Shown here: in pieces, positions 43,889-54,693 of the stretch
Layout of the letters: the number at the start of each line of letters is the position of its first letter
Position numbering within the stretch: position 1 is the stretch's first letter
DNA from: Microbispora siamensis
Lineage (GTDB): Bacteria; Actinomycetota; Actinomycetes; Streptosporangiales; Streptosporangiaceae
Direction: 5' to 3'
DNA length: 64,000 nt
Assembly (NCBI RefSeq): GCF_016863095.1
Contig: NZ_BOOF01000023.1
Span: 80,432 to 144,431 of the forward strand
Made by a program: the position numbers and the translations under genes
The notes under the pieces: model-generated
Database searches by the model: none
What the model was told of the DNA's origin: nothing
What the model saw: only the letters and a program-made list of their open reading frames with translations

Positions 43889-44674
43889 TTATGCGAACGG
43901 GAAGTTGATGACGCCCTTGGCGACGAGCCGGACGTACAGGTCGGCGATCATGACCGAGAACAGCGAGGCCCAGGCGAACTGCTGGTGCCTGGCGTTGAGC
44001 TTCGAGACCAGGGTCCACGCCTTGTAGCGCAGCGGGTGCCTGGAGAAGTGGTTCAGGCGCCCGGCGGTGATGTGACGGCACGAGTGGCAGCCGAAGGTGT
44101 AGCAGAGAATCAGGACCGCGTTCGCGAGCAGAATCCAGCTGCCCAGCCCGGCGGGCTTGTGCACCAGCGCGAGCACCGCGTCGTACGTCAGGATCAGGCC
44201 GATGACGATGGCGAAGTAGAAGAAGTAGCGGTGGATGTTCTGCAGGATCAGCGGCAGACGCGTCTCACCGGTGTACTTCCCGTGCGGCTCGGCCACGGCG
44301 CACGCCGGCGGCGACAGCCAGAACGACCGGTAGTAGGCCTTGCGGTAGTAGTAGCAGGTGAGCCGGAAACCACCCGGCAGACCGAGGATCAAGATCCCGG
44401 GCGGCAACGTGTACCAGTCGCCGAACGGGGCGAGCCCGAACAACCGGGCCCCCTCGGGACAGGACGTCGCCAGACACGGCGACGAGAAGGGCGCGATGTA
44501 CGGGTCGACGAAGTAGCTCTTGTCGAAGATCGCCCAAAGTCCGTAAATCAAGAACAACAGGAGTCCGGCGAACGTGAACGCCGGCGCCAGCCACCATCGG
44601 TCGGTTCGAAGAGTGCGCACCCTGATCTGCGCGCGTTGTTTCCTTGCCGCGCTCTCGGCCGTTGTCTGGGTCAT
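43889..44674 (-). CDS. Succinate dehydrogenase membrane anchor, Sdh1 type with Rieske-like motif
   Basis: A 261-residue protein with five transmembrane helices (starting near WWLAPAFTFAGLLLFL, ending SLFSVMIADLYVRLV). The fourth helix ends in FGCHSCRHITAGRLNHFSRHP. Cys-His-x-Cys-x-His there fits the membrane-embedded Rieske-type [2Fe-2S] ligands known for mycobacterial Sdh1 anchors, which lack heme. The ATG at 44674 follows GGAAGG. It is the first gene of its operon and delivers electrons to menaquinone. Confidence 0.85.
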   Translation of the reverse strand: MTQTTAESAARKQRAQIRVRTLRTDRWWLAPAFTFAGLLLFLIYGLWAIFDKSYFVDPYIAPFSSPCLATSCPEGARLFGLAPFGDWYTLPPGILILGLPGGFRLTCYYYRKAYYRSFWLSPPACAVAEPHGKYTGETRLPLILQNIHRYFFYFAIVIGLILTYDAVLALVHKPAGLGSWILLANAVLILCYTFGCHSCRHITAGRLNHFSRHPLRYKAWTLVSKLNARHQQFAWASLFSVMIADLYVRLVAKGVINFPFA

Positions 44675-44821
44675 CGGAGACCTTCCACCCTCACTGACTC
44701 CGCGCACGCCGGAGCGACCGCGCCGTACTGCTCAGGCCGTGCGCGTTATTGGTGGGGCACACATTACGACGAGCACATCACGAAGTGTGAGGAGCGTCAC
44801 TCCTCCCCGCTGTGATCTCGG

Positions 44822-45259
44822 TCACTTCCCCGGCAGTTTGACCACGGTCACGAAGAATTCATCGATCTGCCGTACTACCCGGGTGAACTGGTCGAAATCC
44901 ACGGGTTTGGTGATGTACGCGTTGGCGTGCAGGTTGTATCCCCGCAGGATATCCTGCTCGGCCTCCGATGTGGTGAGGATCACAACGGGGATGGTCCGCA
45001 GCGAGGGGTCCTTCTTGACCTCCTCCAGCACCTCGAAACCGTTCACACGGGGCAGGTTGAGGTCGAGCAGCACCAGGTCGGGCCGGACCGCCGAGGAGTA
45101 CGGCCCCTCGGCCCGCAGGAAGGCCAGCGCCTGCTCGCCGTCGTTGACCACGTGGAGGTTGTTGCCGACCTTGTTGTAGGAGAACGCCTCCTGGCAGAGC
45201 AGGACGTCGCCCGGGTCGTCCTCGACCAGGAGGACCTCGATGGGGCGGAACTCGTTCAT
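44822..45259 (-). CDS. Single-domain response regulator (Rcp1 type)
   Basis: A 145-residue receiver domain only: acidic pocket in LLVEDDPGD, phosphoacceptor Asp in LLDLNLP near residue 66, and conserved Lys in ITKPVD. The extended loop fits the Rcp1 family that partners phytochrome-like kinases. There is no output domain, so it probably acts as a phosphate shuttle or sink. It begins 6 bases after the kinase stop, so the two are co-expressed. Confidence 0.93.
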   Translation of the reverse strand: MNEFRPIEVLLVEDDPGDVLLCQEAFSYNKVGNNLHVVNDGEQALAFLRAEGPYSSAVRPDLVLLDLNLPRVNGFEVLEEVKKDPSLRTIPVVILTTSEAEQDILRGYNLHANAYITKPVDFDQFTRVVRQIDEFFVTVVKLPGK

Positions 45260-45265
45260 CGGCGC

Positions 45266-46837
45266 TCACTCATCGGGGTCTCCCAGGGCCGGCAGGGTCC
45301 AGCGGAACGTGGCTCCGACGTCCTCGTTCGTGTCGAGCCAGATCCGGCCGCCATGATATTCCACGATTTTGCGGCACAGGGCCAGTCCGATGCCCGTCCC
45401 GGGATAGACGTCCCTCGGGTGCAGACGCTGGAAGATCAGGAAGATGCGGTCGGCGTACTTCGGATCGACGCCGATCCCGTTGTCCGAGCAGTTGAACTCC
45501 CACATGTCGCCGTCCCGCCGTACGCCGATGTGGACGCGGGGAGGCTCCTCGCCGCGGAACTTGAGCGCGTTGCTGACGAGGTTCTGGAAGAGCTGGGTCA
45601 GCAGCGTGCGGTTGCCGACGACCTTGGGCAGGTCGTCGTGGGTGACCGTCGCGCCGGTCTCCGACAGCCGGGCGTCGAGGTTGCGCAGCGCGCCGGCCAG
45701 CGCGTCGCCCGTGTCCATCTCCTCCGGTTCACCGCCGACCCGGCCCACCCGCGAGAAGTCGAGCAGGTCGTTGATGAGCAACTGCATGCGGCGGGCGCCG
45801 TCGACCGCGAAGCCGATGTACTGCCGGGCGCGGTCGTCGAGCCGGTCGGCGTAGCGCTGCTCCAGCATCTGGGTGAAGCTCGCCACCTTGCGCAGCGGCT
45901 CCTGCAGGTCGTGGCTGGCCACGTAGGCGAACTGCTCCAGCTCGCGGTTGGAGCGCTTGAGCTCCTCGGCCTGCTCGGCGAGCTGCTGGCGGGCCTCGGC
46001 GGACGACTGCCACTCGGTCATGATCCGGCGGCGCATGCCGTCGATGTGGCCCGACAGCTCCCACAGCTCGGCCGGCCGCTCGACCCCGAGCTCGTGGTCG
46101 AAGTCGCCCGCCGCCACCGCCCGCACCTGCCGGGTCAGCCGCGCGATCGGGTTCACGACCGCGCGGCGCACGATCAGCGCGCAGAACACGATCGCCAGCA
46201 CCATCACGCCGACCAGCGCCGCGACCGCCATATAGATGGTGTTCCAGCCGGAGTAGAGCCGATCCCTCGCGACATCGTGCAGCCGCCCCAGCAGGGCCTG
46301 CTGCGTGTCGAGCGCGCTCCTGATCGCGGAGAAGCGCTGGAGGTTGCTCTTGGCCAGGTCGGTGAGCGGGCCGGGGCCGCTCTTGAGTGTCCGCTCGACC
46401 ACGGGTTCGGCGTAGTCGCGCCGCCACGCGGTCGTGGCCTCGCTGATCGCGCGGAGTTGGCGGCGGACGCCGTACCCCTGGGGCAACTCGGGGACGAGCC
46501 TGGCGATCGCGTCGGTCGCCGACCGCTCCTCGGAGACCCCCTGCCGGTAGGTGTCGAGGTACTGCTGCTCGCCGGTGAGCCCGTATCCGCGGATCGCGCC
46601 CTCCTGCGCCTGCACCGCCCGGGCGATGCGCAGCGTCTGCAGGGCGGCGGGATCGACCGCGTCGACGAGGGTCTGCCTGGCCTCGTGCGTCGAGGAGAGC
46701 GCGAGCAGGATGGCGCTGACCGCGATCACGAAGATGAGCAGGACGCCCGCTCCTGCGAGCACGAACCACCGGCTGAGCCGCAGGCGGGAGCCCCGCGCGG
46801 ACGGCGCCAGCGGGGGCAGCGGGGCCGGCGAGCTCAT
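45266..46837 (-). CDS. Sensor histidine kinase with CHASE3-like and HAMP domains
   Basis: A 523-residue kinase: transmembrane helix (residues about 24-46), extracytoplasmic four-helix CHASE3-like sensor, second helix (about 200-222), HAMP (about 222-275), HisKA with phospho-His in YVASHDLQEPLRKV, then HATPase with NLVSNALKF, CSDNGIGVDPKY and GTGIGLALCRKI. The HisKA sequence is that of the phytochrome-like HWE/Rcp1-coupled group. Its start overlaps the phosphatase stop by 4 bases. Confidence 0.94.
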   Translation of the reverse strand: MSSPAPLPPLAPSARGSRLRLSRWFVLAGAGVLLIFVIAVSAILLALSSTHEARQTLVDAVDPAALQTLRIARAVQAQEGAIRGYGLTGEQQYLDTYRQGVSEERSATDAIARLVPELPQGYGVRRQLRAISEATTAWRRDYAEPVVERTLKSGPGPLTDLAKSNLQRFSAIRSALDTQQALLGRLHDVARDRLYSGWNTIYMAVAALVGVMVLAIVFCALIVRRAVVNPIARLTRQVRAVAAGDFDHELGVERPAELWELSGHIDGMRRRIMTEWQSSAEARQQLAEQAEELKRSNRELEQFAYVASHDLQEPLRKVASFTQMLEQRYADRLDDRARQYIGFAVDGARRMQLLINDLLDFSRVGRVGGEPEEMDTGDALAGALRNLDARLSETGATVTHDDLPKVVGNRTLLTQLFQNLVSNALKFRGEEPPRVHIGVRRDGDMWEFNCSDNGIGVDPKYADRIFLIFQRLHPRDVYPGTGIGLALCRKIVEYHGGRIWLDTNEDVGATFRWTLPALGDPDE

Positions 46838-47985
46838 TGGTCGTCACCACGGGACACGAGGACGGCCGCGACGTCGTCGTGCATGGCGCCGTCGAGACTG
46901 GTGATGATGCGGTCGAGGTCGATCCCCGCCTGGGCGCGGATCAGGTTCGCGAGCCCCTCGGTGCCGAGCAGGTCGCGGTTCTCGCCGACCGTCGCCTCGA
47001 TCAGGCCGTCGGTGTAGAGCAGCAGCGACCACCGCTCGCCCAGGGTGACGTCGATGGGGGTCCACACGATGTCCGGGAAGATCCCGAGCGGCGGACCCGA
47101 CGGCGTCTCGGTCACCACGCCGAGCACACCGTCGCGCAGCAGCAGCGGCGGCGGGTGGCCGATCACGTGCAGGCGGGCGCTGGTCAGGTCGGGAGCGATG
47201 GTCGCGGTGCACATCGTGGTGAAGATCTCGGGCGACTTGCGCTCGTGCCGCAGCAGCGTGTCGAGCGTGCGCAGCACGTCGTTGCCGGTCTGCCCGGCCA
47301 GCACCAGCGTGCGCCAGGCGATGCGCAGCGCCGTGCCGAGGGCGGCCTCGTCGGGCCCGTGCCCGCACACGTCGCCGATCAGCACGTGTACCGCGCCGTC
47401 GGGGGTCTGCACGGTGTCCCAGAAGTCACCGGCCAGCAGCCCGCCCGAACGTCCGGGAAGGTAGCGGGCCTGGTGGTGGAGGAGCGTGGGGTCGAGCAGG
47501 GGGACGGGCAGCAGGCCGCGTTCGAGCCGGGAGTTCTCCTTGCTGACGATGCGTTCCTGCAGGAGTTCGCGCATGGCGAGGTCGGCGCGCTTGCGCTCGA
47601 TGGCGTAGCGGATGGCGCGGATCAGCAGCCGGGCGTCGACGTCCTGTTTGACCAGGAAGTCCTGGGCTCCGGCGGCGACCGCCTCGATGCCGACGTGCGC
47701 GTCGCCGAGCCCGGTGAGGACGAGCACCGCCGTGTCCGTGGCCATGGCGAGGACCTGCTGCAACGCCTCGAGCCCGGAGGCGTCGGGAAGGGAGAGGTCG
47801 ACGAGCACGCACTGCACGTCGTCGGTGAGCCGTGCCCGTCCCTCGGCGAGCGTCCGCGCCCAGGTGATCTTCGGCGGCCTCTCTGCGCCCGCCAGCAACT
47901 CCTCGACGAGAAACGCGTCACCGGCGTCGTCCTCGATCAGCAGGAGGGTGAGCGGATCGGGCAGATCAGGGGAGACCGGGGTCAC
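46834..47985 (-). CDS. Response regulator-SpoIIE/PP2C phosphatase fusion (RsbU-like)
   Basis: A 383-residue protein: N-terminal receiver (residues about 12-130, DD pair in LLIEDDAGD, phosphoacceptor in VLVDLSLP) and C-terminal PP2C-type SpoIIE phosphatase (about 175-380, LLAGDFWD, LIGDVCGHGPDEA, LLYTDGLIEA). In partner-switching systems such enzymes dephosphorylate STAS anti-anti-sigma factors. Kinase and response regulator follow in the operon, so phosphorylation probably tunes the phosphatase. GTG start after GAGAGGCG. Confidence 0.93.
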   Translation of the reverse strand: MTPVSPDLPDPLTLLLIEDDAGDAFLVEELLAGAERPPKITWARTLAEGRARLTDDVQCVLVDLSLPDASGLEALQQVLAMATDTAVLVLTGLGDAHVGIEAVAAGAQDFLVKQDVDARLLIRAIRYAIERKRADLAMRELLQERIVSKENSRLERGLLPVPLLDPTLLHHQARYLPGRSGGLLAGDFWDTVQTPDGAVHVLIGDVCGHGPDEAALGTALRIAWRTLVLAGQTGNDVLRTLDTLLRHERKSPEIFTTMCTATIAPDLTSARLHVIGHPPPLLLRDGVLGVVTETPSGPPLGIFPDIVWTPIDVTLGERWSLLLYTDGLIEATVGENRDLLGTEGLANLIRAQAGIDLDRIITSLDGAMHDDVAAVLVSRGDDQ

Positions 47986-48068
47986 GAACGCCTCTCGTCA
48001 GCGTCGGCATCATCGTCGTGCAGCATCGTGTGCACAAACCTATCGTCTGGGGATTGCTCGGTCAGGGC

Positions 48069-48995
48069 TCACACGTCAACGAGCGCCTCTATTCCCTGGG
48101 GAAGCGTTCCGTCACGCGCGGCCTCGCCGAGGAACGACAACAGCGTCCCACGGAAGGCCTGCGCCGCCCGAGTCGGCTCCACGTCCTTGCGGTGGGCGAG
48201 GGCGACCGTACGGCGCAGCCCGGGCAGCAACGGCGTGCCTGTCAGCCTCGGCCGGTTCTCCAGCACCATCGAAGGCACCACCGCGATGCCCAGCCCCGCC
48301 TCGACGAACCGCAGCACCGCGTCCATCTCCCCGCCCTCCACCGCGAAGCGCGGCTCGAACCCCGCCTGCCGGCAGGCCGCCAGCGTCGCCTCGCGCACGT
48401 CGTAGCCCCTGCGGAACATGACCATGGGCCGTCCGCGCAGGTCCTCGATCCGCAGGTACGATCTACGCCCCCGGGGCGACGTGGAGGCCACGACGAGGTT
48501 CTCTCTCAGGATCTCCTGGGTCACCAGGGACGGGTCGCTGCTCTGCAGCGGCAGGATGATCAGCGCCAGGTCGAGCTGGCCCCGGGCGAGGTCGCGGACG
48601 AGGTCGCGGGATCCGCCCTCCTCGACCTTCAGCTCCACGCCCGGGTAGTCGCGGTGGAAGCGGGCCAGCACGTCGGCCAGGAGCCCGGCGCACAGCGAGG
48701 GGGTCGCGCCGAGGCGCACCCGCCCCCGCCGCAGCCCGGCGAGTTCGGCGACTTCGCGCCGGGCGGTCTCGGCGTCGGCGAGCATGCGGCGCGCGAGCGG
48801 GAGCAGCGCCTCACCCGCCGGGGTGAGCGTGACGTTGCCCCGGGCCCGGCTGAACAGGGGCGCTCCCAGCTCGGTCTCGAGGCTCTTGATCTGCTTGCTC
48901 AGCGACGGCTGGGCGACCCGCATACGCTCCGCGGCCTGGGTGAAGTGCCGCGTCTCGGCCACGGCCATGAAGTAGGCCAGTTGCTGGAGCTGCAC
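48069..48995 (-). CDS. LysR-family regulator of the divergent sdhCAB operon
   Basis: A 308-residue LysR protein: N-terminal winged helix (LAYFMAVAETRHFTQAAERMRVAQPSLSKQIKSLE split over residues 6-41) and a periplasmic-binding-like effector domain. It diverges from sdhC with a 209-base gap containing two identical-type palindromes. One palindrome covers its own -10 (TAGGCT on the minus strand, 49009-49004, 8 bases before the GTG), implying autoregulation and leaderless expression. Confidence 0.93.
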   Translation of the reverse strand: MQLQQLAYFMAVAETRHFTQAAERMRVAQPSLSKQIKSLETELGAPLFSRARGNVTLTPAGEALLPLARRMLADAETARREVAELAGLRRGRVRLGATPSLCAGLLADVLARFHRDYPGVELKVEEGGSRDLVRDLARGQLDLALIILPLQSSDPSLVTQEILRENLVVASTSPRGRRSYLRIEDLRGRPMVMFRRGYDVREATLAACRQAGFEPRFAVEGGEMDAVLRFVEAGLGIAVVPSMVLENRPRLTGTPLLPGLRRTVALAHRKDVEPTRAAQAFRGTLLSFLGEAARDGTLPQGIEALVDV

Positions 48996-49001
48996 ACCTC
49001 A

Positions 49002-49016
49002 ATAGCCTAGGGCTAT
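49002..49016. promoter_or_regulatory. LysR box 1 (ATAGCC-N3-GGCTAT)
   Basis: Perfect palindrome ATAGCC-TAG-GGCTAT that also satisfies the LysR T-N11-A rule (T49003, A49015). It overlaps the lysR -10 region, a position for autorepression. Confidence 0.8.
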
Positions 49017-49130
49017 CGCCGAAACCGGCTCGATGCGCCCCCCGTGGTGTGGATCCGTGTGAACGGGGTGTGAGTTTCGTCGCACACCCCAGGGACCTTC
49101 GACTCTGGGAAACCGTGTGGGACAGAGCAC

Positions 49131-49204
49131 ATAGCCGGGGGCTATCGAAACCAGACCTGTCATGACTTGGACGTCTGAACAGCACGAACCTAGCGTGTGC
49201 ATTC
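49131..49204 (+). promoter_or_regulatory. LysR box 2 and sdhC promoter
   Basis: ATAGCC-GGG-GGCTAT (49131-49145) repeats box 1, followed in both cases by TCG and an AAACC. Downstream are -35 TTGGAC (49167-49172), an 18-base spacer and -10 TAGCGT (49191-49196), then 8 bases to the GTG. The box ends 21 bases before the -35, a usual activator position. Confidence 0.8.
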
Positions 49205-50004
49205 GTGACTGCCACTGTTGACCACTCTGTGGACTCTGCTTCTGTGGACAGGGGCTCGGCGACCGCTCCGGTTCCCACGCATAACGCACCTCACAAGCCC
49301 GCCGGGCCCGCGCCGCGTACGGCCGCCCGTCGCGGCCTGCTCGGCACCTCGGCCGGCAGGAAGGCCGTCATGGCCGTCACGGGCGCCGTTCTCGTGCTCT
49401 TCCTGATCGGCCACATGCTGGGCAACCTCAAGGTCTTCCTGGGTGCCGACTCCTTCAACCACTATGCCGACTGGTTGCGCACCGTGGGCTCGCCCGCGCT
49501 GCCGAACCGGACGTTGTTGACGATCACCGAGATCGTGCTCGTGGTCTGCGTCGCGCTGCACATGTGGGCGGCGGTGTCGCTCGCCCGCAGGGCGGCCAAG
49601 GCGCGGCCCGTGAAGTACGCGGCCAAGCGGAAGTCGCAGGCCAACGGGTATGCCACGCACACCATGCGGTACGGCGGCGTGATCATCGTGTTGTTCGTGA
49701 TCTGGCACCTGCTGGACATGACCTTCGGCACGGTGAACCCCAAGGGCGGCGACGCCACGCCGTACGACCGGATGATCGCCGGCTTCCAGCCCGACCGCTG
49801 GTGGGTGGCGCTGTTCTACCTGGTCGCCATGGTGATGGTCGGCCTGCACCTGCGCCACGGCCTGTGGAGCGCGTTCCAGTCGCTCGGCCTGACCCGCCGC
49901 CCCCGCGTCCGCAGCACGCTGCAGACGATCGCCGTCGCGGTCTCCGCGGTGCTGGTGCTCGGGTTCGTCGCCGCGCCCGTCTGCATTCTGATCGGAGTGG
50001 TCAA

Positions 50005-50008
<4 letters not shown>
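49205..50008 (+). CDS. sdhC: Succinate dehydrogenase cytochrome b subunit
   Basis: A 267-residue, five-helix anchor of the B. subtilis/actinobacterial di-heme type. Candidate heme or quinone histidines are in IGHMLGN, NHYADWL, LHMWAA, WHLLDM and LHLRHG. It has a Pro/Ala-rich N-terminal extension of about 45 residues. GTG start 8 bases after TAGCGT, so it is probably leaderless. Its stop overlaps the flavoprotein start by 4 bases. Confidence 0.93.
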
Positions 50009-52022
<2,014 letters not shown>

Positions 52023-52026
<4 letters not shown>

Positions 52027-52763
52027 ACCTGACCCTCAAGATCTGGCGGCAGAAGGGCTCGTCGGACAAGGGACGGATGGTGACCTACCGGGTCGAAGAC
52101 GTCTCTCCCGACATGTCGTTCCTGGAAATGCTCGACGTCCTCAACGAGCGGCTGATCCTGGAGGGCGACGACCCGGTCGCCTTCGACCACGACTGCCGCG
52201 AGGGCATCTGCGGCATGTGCGGCATGGTCATCAACGGCGTCGCGCACGGCGAGCAGAAGCTCACCACGACCTGCCAGCTGCACATGCGGCACTTCAAGGA
52301 CGGCGACGTCATCACGATCGAGCCGTGGCGGGCCGCCGCGTTCCCGGTGATCAAGGACCTCGTCGTGGACAGGTCGGCGTTCGACCGGATCATCCAGGCG
52401 GGCGGCTTCATCTCCGTTCCCGCCGGGTCCGCCCCGGAGGCGCACTCCGTCCCGGTGCCGAAGGCCGACGCCGACGCCGCCTTCGACGCCGCGACCTGCA
52501 TCGGCTGCGGCGCCTGCGTCGCGGCCTGCCCCAACGGCTCGGCCTCGCTGTTCACCGCGGCGAAGATCACCCACCTGAGCCTGCTGCCGCAGGGTCAGCC
52601 GGAGCGCGAGTCGCGCGCCAGGGCGATGGTCGAGCAGATGGACGCCGAGGGCTTCGGCGGCTGCACCAACACCGGCGAGTGCACGGCGGTGTGCCCGAAG
52701 GGCATCCCGTTCGACACGATCGCTCAGATGAACGCCGACTACCTCAAGGCCGCCTCGAAGTAG
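52023..52763 (+). CDS. sdhB: Succinate dehydrogenase iron-sulfur subunit (second enzyme)
   Basis: A 246-residue FeS subunit: [11 protein letters not shown] for [2Fe-2S], then [14 protein letters not shown] and the [15 protein letters not shown] cluster motif. It is the short type paired with cytochrome b558-like anchors. GTG start overlaps the flavoprotein stop by 4 bases, completing an sdhCAB operon with coupled translation throughout. Confidence 0.95.
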
Positions 52764-52877
52764 CAGACGAGTGACGTGGACCGGTCAGCCGGAACATAAT
52801 CACCTCTCCTCCCGGGTAACGTGTGATTTGTGTTGGCGTAACACGCCTGCCGTGTCCCCGCAGGCGAGGGAGTGAGC

Positions 52878-53330
52878 ATGCCCGTGACCGGTCCACGTTC
52901 CACCTTGAAGGTCGCGTCCGCAGTCCATGGCGCGGCCGTTGTCGTACGTGTGGAAGGCGATCTCGACGCAGGGACCGTTCACCTGCTCCATGACGAGTTG
53001 GACCGGGTCTGGGAGTCGCCCGGGACGTCCGTCCTCGTGCTCGATGTCGCCGAGCTCATGTTCTGCGACTCGCGGGGGCTGAGCGAGCTGATCTCCGCAT
53101 TGCAGCGCGGCCAGGCCCTGAACGTCCGATTGATACTGAGCGGCGTGCAGGGCGTGTTGCGCCGGGTGCTGACGATCACCGGCCTGCGGAACGTGTTCGA
53201 GCAGCACCCGACCGTCGCGGAGGCGCTCGGCCACGCGGCCGACGCCGGTCCGCGCAACCCCCGGCCCGCCGGCGGGCCGGACTCTGACTCCGATTCCGGC
53301 GGGTTGTACGAGACCGCCGGGGACCGCTGA
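52878..53330 (+). CDS. STAS-domain anti-anti-sigma factor
   Basis: A 150-residue STAS protein (domain residues about 10-110) with the phosphorylatable serine in FCDSRGLSEL, plus a Pro/Asp/Ser-rich tail. Such proteins bind an RsbW-type kinase when unphosphorylated and free a sigma factor. ATG at 52878 follows AGGGA; GTG at 52872 is an alternative. It lies 114 bases after sdhB. No RsbW-type kinase is in the window. Confidence 0.9.
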   Translation: MPVTGPRSTLKVASAVHGAAVVVRVEGDLDAGTVHLLHDELDRVWESPGTSVLVLDVAELMFCDSRGLSELISALQRGQALNVRLILSGVQGVLRRVLTITGLRNVFEQHPTVAEALGHAADAGPRNPRPAGGPDSDSDSGGLYETAGDR

Positions 53331-53407
53331 GCGGTGCCGGCCTCCGCCGCCCTGTCCTCCTTGCCTCCCTCTGCCTGCCGGGGTAAGTAGAGGTGTAACT
53401 TCTCTGT

Positions 53408-53429
53408 AGATCTTTCAAGAGGAAGATCT
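53408..53429. promoter_or_regulatory. Inverted repeat upstream of the second STAS gene
   Basis: AGATCTT (53408-53414) and AAGATCT (53423-53429) form 7-bp arms with an 8-base gap, ending 19 bases before the ATG in an AT-rich leader. Could be an operator or a leader hairpin. Confidence 0.4.
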
Positions 53430-53448
53430 CTCAGGATGAGGACAGGCG

Positions 53449-53799
53449 ATGACGACGAGACTTGGCGTCACGGTGAGCCATGAGGCGACGCACACTCTCG
53501 TCACCCTGACCGGCGAGCTGGACGTGATCTCCGGCGAGCGGCTGCGCACCGTGCTCGGCAAGCTGCGTGAGGAGGGCGGCACCCGGCTGGTGGTGGACAC
53601 CTCCGAGCTGACCTTCTGCGACTCCATGGGCCTGCGGCTCCTGCTGGAGGCGCACGACCGCGCCGTCGAGGCGGGCGGGTTCATGAAGCTCGCCGGCGTT
53701 CGGGGCGTCTTCCGGAGGATCCTCACGGTGACCGGGCTGCACGCCGCGTTCCCCATCTACGAGACCGTCGCGGACGCCCTGGCGGCCCTGCACGACTGA
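53449..53799 (+). CDS. STAS-domain anti-anti-sigma factor
   Basis: A 116-residue minimal STAS domain with FCDSMGLRLL carrying the conserved serine. It is clearly related to the preceding STAS gene (shared GVRGVFRRILTVTGL versus GVQGVLRRVLTITGL), so the pair may be a duplication. The cognate kinase is not in the window; the RsbU-like phosphatase at 46834-47985 could act on both. Confidence 0.92.
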   Translation: MTTRLGVTVSHEATHTLVTLTGELDVISGERLRTVLGKLREEGGTRLVVDTSELTFCDSMGLRLLLEAHDRAVEAGGFMKLAGVRGVFRRILTVTGLHAAFPIYETVADALAALHD

Positions 53800-53805
53800 C
53801 GGCCG

Positions 53806-54360
53806 TCACAGGCCGCTCTTGACCTCCTCCCGGAGTTCGGACAGGTCGATCCCGGCGTCGGTCAGGATGCGTACGCCCAGGCCCTCGCCCTCCCGGATGA
53901 CGCCGAGGAGGATGTGCCCGTCCCGGATGCTCCTGCTCTTCATCGCGAGAGCCTCGCGCAGCGAGAGTTCGAGCACCTTCCTGGCCCGTGGCCCGAACGG
54001 CACGCGCCAGCCGCTGACGAGGACCCCTCGGCGGTCGCGCTGCGGTGCGCGGTCCAGGGCGCCGGGCCCGAAGACGCCCTCGACCTTCTCCCGCACGGCC
54101 GACAGATCGATGCCGATCGACTCCAGGGCCTCGGCGTCGATGCCCTCGCCGGTCAGGTCGCCGCGTATGCGGACGATCTCCGCGCGCACCCCCGCGTGGT
54201 CGATCCCGTGGGCCGCGAGAAGGCGCGCGGACGGCGTCTGCGGGGTCAGCAGACCGAGCAGGATGTGCTCGGTGCCCGCCTGCTCGTGCCGGAGCTCCCG
54301 CGCCTGCTCCACCGCGTGCTTGACGACCTGCCGGGCGTCGTCGGTGAACCGTTCGAACAT
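53806..54360 (-). CDS. Stand-alone Clp N-terminal domain protein
   Basis: A 184-residue protein made of Clp_N (ClpC/ClpA N-domain) repeats without AAA+ modules: first repeat FERFTDDARQVVKHAVEQA and GTEHILLGLL, second ARKVLELSLREALAM and GHILLGVIREGEG. It could act as an adaptor or decoy that binds Clp substrates or arginine-phosphorylated proteins. It starts immediately after the HTH gene stop with no gap, so the two are co-translated. Confidence 0.88.
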   Translation of the reverse strand: MFERFTDDARQVVKHAVEQARELRHEQAGTEHILLGLLTPQTPSARLLAAHGIDHAGVRAEIVRIRGDLTGEGIDAEALESIGIDLSAVREKVEGVFGPGALDRAPQRDRRGVLVSGWRVPFGPRARKVLELSLREALAMKSRSIRDGHILLGVIREGEGLGVRILTDAGIDLSELREEVKSGL

Positions 54361-54594
54361 TTACTTCTCCCGTCTCAGCAGTCCTCGCCCGCCCGCGTAC
54401 TTCTTGTGCACCGCCTGCCGGGACACCCCGAGCAGGAGCGCGATGTCCTGCCACGACCACCCCGCGGTGCGCGCGTTCTCCACCTGCAGCGCTTCGAGCC
54501 GTTCCACCAGGAGCCGCAGGGCCCGTACGGCCCGCAGGCCGACGGCCGGATCGCGGCTGCCGGCGTCGCTCGCCAGCTGTGCCGTATCGCTCAT
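54361..54594 (-). CDS. Small helix-turn-helix regulator
   Basis: A 77-residue protein whose C-terminal half is a helix-turn-helix (TAGWSWQDIALLLGVSRQAVHKKYAG). The ATG at 54594 is supported by a near-consensus promoter 6 bases upstream, giving a leaderless message. The promoter is covered by twin palindromes, so autoregulation is likely. It pairs with the Clp_N gene and diverges from the ABC exporter. Confidence 0.88.
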   Translation of the reverse strand: MSDTAQLASDAGSRDPAVGLRAVRALRLLVERLEALQVENARTAGWSWQDIALLLGVSRQAVHKKYAGGRGLLRREK

Positions 54595-54641
54595 GTCGTC
54601 AACATAGGTTGACAAGCCCGTCCGTGTCAACCTTGGTTGAC
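54595..54641 (-). promoter_or_regulatory. HTH promoter covered by twin GTCAAC-N4-GTTGAC operators
   Basis: On the minus strand a consensus -35 TTGACA (54630-54625), an 18-base spacer and TATGTT -10 (54606-54601) end 6 bases before the ATG. Palindrome A (54598-54613) covers the -10, palindrome B (54626-54641) covers the -35; they are 28 bp apart start to start, so bound dimers are displaced by about 2.7 turns. Confidence 0.85.
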
Positions 54642-54693
54642 GCCGGAAAACGATTTGCCCCTCAACCTGCGTTTTTGCGAGCCTGGAACGACC

